Origin: Desulfobacterales bacterium
Lineage (GTDB): Bacteria; Desulfobacterota; Desulfobacteria; Desulfobacterales; 4be13
Assembly: GCA_029940115.1 (NCBI GenBank)
Contig: JAOZRQ010000293.1
Location: forward strand, 1-8,525
Reading direction: 5' to 3'
DNA: 8,525 bases
The notes under the pieces are model-generated. The model searched no databases, was not told the DNA's origin, and was given only the letters and a program-made list of their open reading frames with translations. The first letter of the stretch is position 1. Every line of letters starts with the position of its first letter. This document shows, piece after piece, positions 1-5,570 of the stretch. The position numbers were made by a program, and so were the translations under genes.

Positions 1-98
1 ATCTCATCCCTCACATCTCATCCCTCACATCTCATCCCTCACATCTCATCCCTCATCCTTCATATTTCATCCCTCATATTTCATCCTTCATCCTTCCG
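1..98. repeat. Heptamer tandem array 1 (ATCTCAT / CCCTCAC family)
   Basis: The sequence divides into 14 consecutive 7-bp units from base 1: ATCTCAT and CCCTCAC alternate (a 14-bp higher-order period) up to base 56. More degenerate units CCTTCAT, ATTTCAT, CCCTCAT, ATTTCAT, CCTTCAT and CCTTCCG follow to base 98. The array runs off the left edge, so its full length is unknown. On the minus strand almost every unit contains TGA. Because 7 is not a multiple of 3, the array stops all three minus-strand reading frames. The unit at 85-91 supplies the stop codon of the hybrid kinase, so gene and array overlap. Confidence 0.9.
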
Positions 99-1806
99 GA
101 CATCCTTCCGGAAGTTCCATATGGAAGGTTGCTCCCTTGCCCGGTTCGGAGGCCACCCAAATCACCCCGTTGTGTTTTTCAATGATGCCCTTGACGATGG
201 AGAGCCCGAGACCGGTTCCGTCAGGCTTGGACGTGTAAAATGCCTGAAATATCCGATCCATTTTCCCTTGGGGAATCCCAAGCCCCGAGTCCCTTATGGA
301 GACAAATATCTTTCCATCTTCCCTCCGCCCGGTTATCCAGAGTTCTCCTCTTCCGTCCATCGCCTGAACCGCATTCAGAACCAGATTCAGGAAGACCTGC
401 TTGAGGCTGTTGATGTCACAGCGGGCCGGGAGATGGCTCTCCCATTCCTTATGCACGACAATTCCGTACTTCAGGGCGTTATGGGCCAAGATCAGGGTGT
501 TTTCCAAGGCTTCGCTGACATTCTCGGGCTTCATTTGAAACCGATCATCCGATTTTGAGAAACTCCGGATGTTTTCCATCAGTCCGCCGATGCGCTCCGC
601 GCCGTTGCGTATGATGGCGTAATGCTCCGCCATCTTGCCGCGTATCTTTTCCCTTTGGAATCGCCCGGAAATCTCGGCGATCTGCCGCTTGTATGCGGAT
701 GGGAGTTCAGGCGATTCCAGGGACTTTTCATACATGTCAATCAGCCGCCATATCTTCTGCCCATCAAGATTGTACAAGTCGGCGGCCCCCATGATGGCCA
801 TCAGGGGATTGTTGATTTCATGGATGATTCCCGCGGCAATCTGGCCGATGGTGGCAATCTTCTCGTTTTTCAGGAGTCGTTCCTGAGTCTTGACGCCCTC
901 AAGAACCTCTGAGGAGGTCTCCAGCAGCAATTTCAACAAGCCGAACTTCTCATCCTGAACGGGCGAATGAAAATCCGATACCAAGATGAACAAATTTCCG
1001 AAACCGTCTTTCAACGGAAACACCATGACATTCTCGATCCAGGAAATCTGTTCAATCCCGGGCAGATGTTGGGACACCTTTGCCATAAAAAGGTCAAGCT
1101 CTTGGGACGTCAGATCCTCAGAATTGATCTCCACCTGGATCCGGTCCTCATCCAGCTTGGCAATGAATCCCTTCCGGGCATCCACAAAGTGGAGAACCTC
1201 GCTCAAGACCGCACAAAGCACATTCCGCAAGGATGATATGTTCAGGGTCTTCAGTCGCCTGATGGACGTCAGGAGCCGTCTCAAGTATTCCCGATGTTTT
1301 TCGGCCTTGCGCTCCAAGTTCCACTTCCGGGTCAGACAGAGGGCAAATTGTCGGATCTCCTCCGGGTCAAAGGGCTTCTTCAGATAGAGGAGCCGTTCCG
1401 GCGACCCGACCTTCTCCACAATCTCACTTCGCTCTCTGTCCGAGTAGGCGGTGACAATGACGATCTCGATCCGGGGGTCCGTCTCACGGATCCTCCTCGC
1501 TGTCCGAACCCCGTCCCATCCTGGAGGCATGCGGATGTCAATGAACGCGAGTGCAAAAGGCACCCCTTTTTCCACAGCCGCCGCCACCTTGGCAAACCCC
1601 TCCTCCCCCTGCAATGCCGTGGTCAGTTCATAGCGCTCCTCGGCAGGTTTCCCTTTTTTTGCCCCTTCTCCAAACAGTTCGGCCGCCAATTCCGCCGCTT
1701 TTTTTTCAAGATCAGAGATATCATCCCGTTCAGGGGGCGACAGAATCATGAGGTAGTCCTTGAGAATTGACTCCTCGTCGTCAATCACGATGATTTTCCT
1801 GTTCAT
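88..1806 (-). CDS. Hybrid response regulator / sensor histidine kinase (receiver - GAF-like - HisKA - HATPase)
   Basis: A 572-residue protein without membrane segments, probably cytosolic. Residues 1-155 are a receiver domain: acidic pair D9/D10, phosphoacceptor D90 (FIDIRMPP), T119 and K144 (KKPF). D90 lies about 36 residues later than usual because of a charged insertion at roughly 22-60. Residues about 185-305 look like a degenerate GAF-type sensor domain. The HisKA helix carries H329 (IIHEINNPL), followed by an unusually long charged stretch (about 340-395) before the second helix. The ATPase domain shows an N box (N474, N478), G1 (DSGLG, D506), an F box (IFQAFYTSK) and G2 (GTGLGLS, 530-536). 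All catalytic residues are present, so it should autophosphorylate. The receiver is likely to be phosphorylated by the upstream membrane kinase (inference). The ATG at 1806 is preferred because of its strong GGAGGAG site. The last residues (PEGCPEG) and the stop fall in repeat sequence. Confidence 0.93.
   Translation of the reverse strand: MNRKIIVIDDEESILKDYLMILSPPERDDISDLEKKAAELAAELFGEGAKKGKPAEERYELTTALQGEEGFAKVAAAVEKGVPFALAFIDIRMPPGWDGVRTARRIRETDPRIEIVIVTAYSDRERSEIVEKVGSPERLLYLKKPFDPEEIRQFALCLTRKWNLERKAEKHREYLRRLLTSIRRLKTLNISSLRNVLCAVLSEVLHFVDARKGFIAKLDEDRIQVEINSEDLTSQELDLFMAKVSQHLPGIEQISWIENVMVFPLKDGFGNLFILVSDFHSPVQDEKFGLLKLLLETSSEVLEGVKTQERLLKNEKIATIGQIAAGIIHEINNPLMAIMGAADLYNLDGQKIWRLIDMYEKSLESPELPSAYKRQIAEISGRFQREKIRGKMAEHYAIIRNGAERIGGLMENIRSFSKSDDRFQMKPENVSEALENTLILAHNALKYGIVVHKEWESHLPARCDINSLKQVFLNLVLNAVQAMDGRGELWITGRREDGKIFVSIRDSGLGIPQGKMDRIFQAFYTSKPDGTGLGLSIVKGIIEKHNGVIWVASEPGKGATFHMELPEGCPEG
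89..112. repeat. 12-bp direct duplication at the 3' end of the hybrid kinase
   Basis: CATCCTTCCGGA occurs at 89-100 and again at 101-112 with no spacer. On the minus strand the duplication encodes the repeated tail PEG-C-PEG just before the stop. It lies at the border of heptamer array 1, so the C-terminal residues of the kinase appear to have been created by repeat growth. Confidence 0.85.
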
Positions 1807-4240
1807 CAGGTCTCCTCCGATAGGGTAGTTTGATGAGCAGACAGGCCCCTTTGCCCGGGCCTTCGCTCAACAGATCAATGATGCCGTCCCTCGCGCGGAT
1901 GGTGTTGGCCGCGTCATGAAGACCATATCCGGTTCCCCTCCCTTTTGTGGAAAAATTGAATCTGAACACCTCGTTTCTGTGTTCCGGCGGACAGCCGGCA
2001 CCCGTGTCGGCTATCATCACCTGAAGATGATCGCCGTCATCCCCTCTCTCTGAAGATGTCTTCACCTGTATCCGTCTTTCGTTCTCCTCGGGGCCTGTCT
2101 CAATGGATTCATAAGCGTTTTTGAGAATGTTGATGAAAATCTGAATCATCTTGTTCCTGTCCAGAAGAATGTCAGGAAGCGTGTGCAGGTCGAATTCCAA
2201 TTCGATCCCCCGTTTTTTGAAGGAGTCCATCAGCATCCCCACCGCATCTTTCAGAAGATCGTTCAGGCTCACCGGTGTCTCATAGCCCCTCAGCCCCGCG
2301 TATTTCTGCTGGATCGCGATGATCTCCATGATATGATCCATCCCACTTCTGACGAATCTCAGATCCGTGATGAACTGGTCACTTTTCGTTCTGAAAATGT
2401 CAATGGTCATTAAGAAGAAGGCCAACAATTTCTCTTTCCGATCCTGATCCGCCTCATTTTGCGCCGGCCATTCGGCTTGCAACAGGGTGCGGATCTTTTC
2501 CAGCGACTCGACCTCCCGGGCCACGGACATCTCTTCCAGCCGGCAGGTTCTGACATTGACCGAGTTGACCGCGTTTCCGATGTTGTGAAGCACAGACACG
2601 GCAATCTCGGCCATGCCGGCCTGGTGCGCGCTGACGGCCAACTGTTCCCGGGTCTCCTCAAGGCTTTTGACCGTCTTGGAAAGTTCCTCATTCGCGGCTT
2701 TCAGCGCGCCGGTATTCTCATCCACCATTCTTTCAAGGTTTTCCGCATAATCCCTCAGTTCCGCCTCCATCTCCTTTATCCGGGTGACATCCCTGAGGAT
2801 TGTCTGGATGCAGGTCTTTCCCTCATATTGGATCAGCCGGTGGGATCGGCTGGCCGGAAACACCCGGCCCTGACGATCCACATGGTCCTGTTCAAAGTGC
2901 TCAAGTTTCCCATTGCCTTTGACCAGTTCGACCATTTTGGGTCTCTCCTCGGGCTTGGCATACAAATCCGCCGCGCGTTCAGGCCAAGTGTCGTTCTCAT
3001 CAATTTTGAATATTTTCCTGAACGCTTCGTTATAGGAGAGTACCTCTCCCTCCGGCGTGGTGATGATGATCCCTTCGGGCGCGGACTCAAACAGATTCCG
3101 ATATTTCTCCTCAGATTCCCGCACTTGGGCCTCTGCCTGATTCCGGTCGGTCACGTCCCGCAGATTGAATATCCATCCTTCCACCACCGGATCATCGAGA
3201 AGATTTTTGCCGATGGCCTCGATTGTGCGCCATGATCCGTCCTTGTGGCGGACCCGGAAACCTCCGGAGCCGACAGCCTTGGAATGGTCAGCGGTTTTTG
3301 TGAACAGATCGGTGATCGGGCCAAGATCATCTGGATGAACGAACGCCTCGGTAGCCTTGCCCACCAATTTTTTCGGGTCAAATCCGAGCACCCGCCTCAC
3401 AGCCGGACTGCCATAGCGTACGCTGCCATCCTCGTTCAGGATGGCGATGATGTCCGACGCGTTTTCGATGAGGGAGCGAAAGAGCCTTTCCCTGTCTTGC
3501 AGGGTCCACAGGGTCTGCCCGAGCACGGCGGCCATATGGTTGAACACCTCCGCGAGCTGGCCCAGTTCATCTGATGTGGAGACAGGGATGCGGGCTTTCA
3601 TGTCCCCCCGTCCGATCTGCTCCGTGCCTGCGATGAGTTGCTTCAGGGGCGCGAGTAGCCGACGGGTCAAAAATATCAGGGTCATGGCCATCATCCCTGA
3701 GATGAGAAAGGCCAAGAAAAAGAGGTAAATCCTCGCCTGTCTCAGAGAGCCATAGATCTCAGACTCGGGGGCAACGGCAAGGAGATGCCAGTCCCGGTCA
3801 GGGAAATACGCATGGACCGCAAATGACTTCACCCCCCATAATGGATGGCGGATGCTCCCTTTTTTCGTGTGTCTGATCTCTTGGAACCATCTTTCCGTAT
3901 TCGCACGTCTCCCGATCAGCGATGGGTCCGGGTGGACGGTGATGAGTCCTTGGGAATCAACAGCGAACAGGTATCCCGCTTCACCGATGTTGATGGCACT
4001 CATGGCCGCGGTGTCTGCCATGGTCTGTCTGATAACGGTCTCCCGGGTTTTCGGGCCGTGCAGACGGTGTTCCTGCTCCATCGCCGCGCCCAAAGCTTCC
4101 GAGAGCCTCGACTCCAGCCAAGCTCTGGCCAAGTCGGTGAGCGCGTTGTATGACAGATAATAGGTGAGCCCCCCGGCCGCCAGCAGTGTGAGGATCAGAA
4201 GCGGCAACATGGTCAGAAGTATTTTGGTGTAAATACGCAT
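1781..4240 (-). CDS. Membrane sensor histidine kinase (Cache - HAMP - PAS - PAS - HisKA-like - HATPase)
   Basis: An 819-residue inner-membrane kinase when started at the ATG at 4240 (MRIYTKILL). TM1 is about 7-29, a periplasmic single-Cache sensor about 30-168 (contains the GYLFAVDSQGLITVHP motif), TM2 about 171-192 and HAMP about 193-246. Two PAS/PAC domains follow at about 250-370 and 376-490, then a coiled coil at about 488-540. The phosphoacceptor is probably H552 in the atypical motif VLHNIGNAVNS, instead of the usual H-E-x-x-N/T-P. The ATPase domain has N704/N708, D745 (DTGAGC), FNFSTK (761-766) and GTGYGLH (769-775). It probably senses a small periplasmic ligand through Cache and passes phosphate to the overlapping hybrid protein (inference). 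The frame stays open upstream to a GTG at 4360, but those 40 extra residues are translated heptamer repeats (SLQPTAYSLQP), so the start at 4240 is preferred. No Shine-Dalgarno sequence precedes it. Confidence 0.92.
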   Translation of the reverse strand: MRIYTKILLTMLPLLILTLLAAGGLTYYLSYNALTDLARAWLESRLSEALGAAMEQEHRLHGPKTRETVIRQTMADTAAMSAINIGEAGYLFAVDSQGLITVHPDPSLIGRRANTERWFQEIRHTKKGSIRHPLWGVKSFAVHAYFPDRDWHLLAVAPESEIYGSLRQARIYLFFLAFLISGMMAMTLIFLTRRLLAPLKQLIAGTEQIGRGDMKARIPVSTSDELGQLAEVFNHMAAVLGQTLWTLQDRERLFRSLIENASDIIAILNEDGSVRYGSPAVRRVLGFDPKKLVGKATEAFVHPDDLGPITDLFTKTADHSKAVGSGGFRVRHKDGSWRTIEAIGKNLLDDPVVEGWIFNLRDVTDRNQAEAQVRESEEKYRNLFESAPEGIIITTPEGEVLSYNEAFRKIFKIDENDTWPERAADLYAKPEERPKMVELVKGNGKLEHFEQDHVDRQGRVFPASRSHRLIQYEGKTCIQTILRDVTRIKEMEAELRDYAENLERMVDENTGALKAANEELSKTVKSLEETREQLAVSAHQAGMAEIAVSVLHNIGNAVNSVNVRTCRLEEMSVAREVESLEKIRTLLQAEWPAQNEADQDRKEKLLAFFLMTIDIFRTKSDQFITDLRFVRSGMDHIMEIIAIQQKYAGLRGYETPVSLNDLLKDAVGMLMDSFKKRGIELEFDLHTLPDILLDRNKMIQIFINILKNAYESIETGPEENERRIQVKTSSERGDDGDHLQVMIADTGAGCPPEHRNEVFRFNFSTKGRGTGYGLHDAANTIRARDGIIDLLSEGPGKGACLLIKLPYRRRPDEQENHRD
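1812..1818 (-). promoter_or_regulatory. Strong ribosome binding site of the hybrid kinase
   Basis: The minus strand reads GGAGGAG five bases before the ATG at 1806-1804. The site lies inside the last codons of the upstream kinase gene, whose TGA is at 1783-1781. The 26-bp overlap in a different frame points to translational coupling of the two kinases. Confidence 0.8.
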
Positions 4241-4318
4241 AAGCTGTAAGCTGTAAGCTGTAGGCTGTAGGCTTGTAGGCTGTAGGCTGTAGGCTGTAGG
4301 CTGTAAGCTGTAAGCTGA
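4241..4318. repeat. Heptamer tandem array 2 (AAGCTGT / AGGCTGT)
   Basis: Eleven units in order: three AAGCTGT, one AGGCTGT, one 8-bp unit with an extra T (AGGCTTGT), four AGGCTGT, one AAGCTGT, and a final AAGCTGA. It begins at the base next to the membrane-kinase start codon (4240-4238), leaving no room for a normal ribosome binding site. The minus-strand reading has no stop codon. The plus strand has TAA or TAG at nearly every unit junction. Blocks of identical variants suggest local homogenisation. Confidence 0.93.
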
Positions 4319-4328
4319 GTTCAAAGAG

Positions 4329-4426
4329 TCACGCCTCACGTCCCACGCATCACGCATCACGCCTCACGCATCACGTCCCACGCCTCACGTCCCACGCATC
4401 ACGCCTCACGTCCCACGCCTCACGCC
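4329..4426. repeat. Heptamer tandem array 3 (TCACGCC / TCACGTC / CCACGCA)
   Basis: Fourteen units in perfect 7-bp register, separated from array 2 by only 10 bases (4319-4328). Units vary among TCACGCC, TCACGTC, TCACGCA, CCACGCA and CCACGCC. The minus-strand word GGCGTGA is the same family as the plus-strand GTGAGGC of array 4, so arrays 3 and 4 are inverted relative to each other. The unit at 4420-4426 contains the stop codon of the CYTH gene (TCA at 4420-4422). On the minus strand many units hold GAGG, GTG and TGA close together. Confidence 0.93.
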
Positions 4427-5022
4427 TCAAAAAGATGGGTGAGTGCCCCGAAGTCAACAGAGACATCTGCAAAATTGTCAAAGGTGACATCATGAAAGGG
4501 AAGATTCAGTTTCTGCCGGATGACGTCGAACAGGACCAAATAATTGGTCAAAATTCTTTTTTCCCATTTCAGACCGAGCCGACGCGCCACATCCCTGATC
4601 CCCGCCCTTGATCCTTCAATCTCCAAGAAGTCCCCGTAGGGCATGGTGTCGAGACATAGAATGGTGTCGTCTGACACAAAGGTCTCCCGCCATTTTTCAT
4701 AGACCTGTTCCTCATGAAACCCGAGAGACTCCAAGATGGCCTTCATGACAGAAAAATCGCTGACCTCAACCTCCAGTTCCCTGCGTACCTTGAACTGGTT
4801 GTCCGTGGCAGGCGGGGTTGACTTGAAGGTGAGCGTCGTGTTTGTGTCCTTGCGGAGTCTCAGCAGGGAACGGTCTTTCATCAGCGTTCTCCTTTCATCT
4901 TCAAACCGGATGTTGCTTTCAAACACCCGTCCCTTGCTGACTGCCCCGATGTCAAGAATCCGGGCGCGTACCGCGCGGATGTCGGGCAGATGAATCTTTA
5001 CCTCAATTTCCAAAGGTTCCAT
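4420..5022 (-). CDS. CYTH-domain protein, class IV (CyaB-like) adenylate cyclase
   Basis: A 200-residue soluble protein of the CYTH fold, a beta-tunnel enzyme family acting on triphosphates. The N-terminal signature ExExK is present as EIEVK (5-9). Other tunnel-lining strands are visible: LLRLRK (53-58), TLTFKS (63-68), KVRRELEVEV (78-87), YEKWRETF (108-115) and the acidic strand CLDTMPYGDFLEIEG (123-137, with D125, E134, E136). Length and motif order fit CyaB-type class IV adenylate cyclases, which make cAMP from ATP. Thiamine-triphosphatase-like or other triphosphatase activity cannot be excluded from sequence. The ATG at 5022 has a GGAGGG site 7 bases upstream and a promoter candidate at 5067-5095. 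The stop codon lies in heptamer array 3, and the gene is bracketed by oppositely oriented arrays. It points the same way as the two kinases and may be cotranscribed with them across the arrays, but a functional link is unproven. Confidence 0.88.
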   Translation of the reverse strand: MEPLEIEVKIHLPDIRAVRARILDIGAVSKGRVFESNIRFEDERRTLMKDRSLLRLRKDTNTTLTFKSTPPATDNQFKVRRELEVEVSDFSVMKAILESLGFHEEQVYEKWRETFVSDDTILCLDTMPYGDFLEIEGSRAGIRDVARRLGLKWEKRILTNYLVLFDVIRQKLNLPFHDVTFDNFADVSVDFGALTHLFEA

Positions 5023-5029
5023 GGGTTTT

Positions 5030-5035
5030 CCCTCC
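5030..5035 (-). promoter_or_regulatory. Ribosome binding site of the CYTH gene
   Basis: The minus strand reads GGAGGG, with seven bases between it and the ATG at 5022-5020. This supports the chosen start. Confidence 0.75.
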
Positions 5036-5066
5036 AGATTTCATCCTCAAATATCCTTTAATCATC

Positions 5067-5095
5067 CTTTTACCCTTTATTCAGGAGAATTTCAA
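5067..5095 (-). promoter_or_regulatory. Candidate sigma70 promoter for the CYTH-kinase gene group
   Basis: On the minus strand TTGAAA (5095-5090; 5 of 6 matches to TTGACA) is followed after exactly 17 bases by TAAAAG (5072-5067; 4 of 6 matches to TATAAT). A transcript would start near 5060, giving a leader of about 38 bases before the CYTH start codon. The pattern is plausible but short, and the region is AT-rich, so a chance match is possible. Confidence 0.4.
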
Positions 5096-5112
5096 GGGTT
5101 AAATTTGAAAAT

Positions 5113-5196
5113 GTGAAGCGTGAGGCGTGAGGCATGAGGCGTGAGACGTGAGGCGTGAGACGTGAGGAGTGAGGCGTGAGACGTGAGGCGTGAGAA
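5113..5196. repeat. Heptamer tandem array 4 (GTGAGGC / GTGAGAC)
   Basis: Twelve 7-bp units in register: GTGAAGC, two GTGAGGC, ATGAGGC, then mainly alternating GTGAGAC and GTGAGGC with one GTGAGGA, ending GTGAGAA. It is the reverse complement of the word family in array 3, so the two arrays form a large inverted pair around the CYTH gene and its promoter candidate. Every plus-strand unit contains TGA. The array lies upstream of the predicted CYTH promoter, so it is not expected in that transcript. Confidence 0.93.
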
Positions 5197-5201
5197 GAGG
5201 C

Positions 5202-5236
5202 AGAAACCAGGTTTTTTCTCAAAAAACTTGGCTTCT
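5202..5236. repeat. AT-rich hairpin-forming inverted repeat
   Basis: Arms 5202-5217 and 5221-5236 are 16 bases each around a 3-base loop (CTC). They have 14 Watson-Crick pairs, one G-T pair (5210/5228) and one mismatch (5206/5232). The core is a T6/A6 pairing flanked by CCAGG and CTTGG. It sits just after heptamer array 4. No gene ends nearby on either strand, so it does not look like a terminator; a palindromic repeat or MITE end is more likely. Confidence 0.6.
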
Positions 5237-5257
5237 TTGGACACAAGAAAAATCCTT

Positions 5258-5407
5258 GAAAACTTTTGGCCGGGTACTTGCACTTGCATTTTTTTGTTGA
5301 ATTCAATTTGTTTTTATGTTATTAATCTCGGCATCTTTCATTGATGGGTTCACATTTCAGTTTGTAGTGGGGACATAAAATCATAGAAAACTTCTGTCCG
5401 GGTACTT
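5258..5407. repeat. Decayed direct repeat pair in the divergent spacer
   Basis: The 22-bp segments 5258-5279 and 5386-5407 match at 20 of 22 positions (GAAAACTT, then TG, then CCGGGTACTT in common) and lie 128 bp apart. Similarity continues weakly on the left, where both copies have a GGACA-plus-A-rich stretch (from about 5239 and about 5371). A third partial GGACAT...CATAG segment lies at about 5427-5446. The spacer therefore seems to contain degenerate copies of one short element. No coding sequence is recognisable. Confidence 0.6.
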
Positions 5408-5489
5408 ACGATCTGCTTTTTGACGTGGACATAGATAAACTCATAGGCATATCAATGCGTTGAAACTCTATAGAATTCAACAAAAAAAT
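5288..5489. mobile_element. MITE-like 202-bp segment bounded by 17-bp perfect inverted repeats
   Basis: ATTTTTTTGTTGAATTC at 5288-5304 is the exact reverse complement of 5473-5489. The 168 bp between them is AT-rich, has no convincing gene and holds one copy of the decayed direct repeat. Size and terminal inverted repeats suit a non-autonomous miniature element, but no target-site duplication is seen at the outer edges, and the A/T-run part of the arms is low in complexity. It could also be a chance or structural inverted repeat. The right arm touches the palindrome that starts at 5489. Confidence 0.45.
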
Positions 5490-5570
5490 TGTCCCGGATC
5501 CAGTTTGTAGTTCCGCCTTCAGGCGGTGTGAAACCGCCTGAAGGCGGAACTACAAACTGGGGTCGGACAA
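5489..5570. repeat. REP/BIME-like palindromic element with nested palindromes
   Basis: Arms 5500-5527 and 5533-5560 are perfect 28-bp reverse complements around a 5-base loop (GTGAA). A further 6-bp outer stem (5489-5494 with 5565-5570) follows after a small bulge. Each arm itself contains a smaller palindrome (CCGCCTTCAGGCGG at 5513-5526 and CCGCCTGAAGGCGG at 5534-5547), so one long hairpin or two small ones can form. It is more GC-rich than the surrounding spacer. The structure resembles dispersed REP-type elements mobilised by RAYT/TnpA-REP proteins (inference; no such gene is in the window). It lies upstream of the secreted-protein gene, with no T-run that would make it a clear terminator. 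Confidence 0.75.

Noticed and set aside
1781..1806. One fused kinase gene or programmed frameshift between the two kinases
   Set aside because: Both proteins are complete with their own start and stop, and the second has a strong ribosome binding site. A simple overlap with translational coupling explains the arrangement.
2459..3235. Plus-strand open frame (258 codons) inside the membrane kinase gene
   Set aside because: It lies opposite the PAS and coiled-coil coding sequence of a convincing kinase and has no recognisable domain.
4241..4360. 40-residue N-terminal extension of the membrane kinase
   Set aside because: It is translated from heptamer arrays (SLQPTAY repeats) and precedes a natural TM1 start at MRIYTK. 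It is kept as a finding because it may still be translated, but it was not used as the gene start.
4241..4426. CRISPR array
   Set aside because: The units are 7 bp with no spacers and no cas genes are nearby; these are simple tandem repeats.
5070..5306. Minus-strand 78-codon open frame in the divergent spacer
   Set aside because: Most of it is translated heptamer array 4 (SRLTPHASR repeats) plus the hairpin. It has no ribosome binding site or domain and crosses the CYTH promoter candidate.
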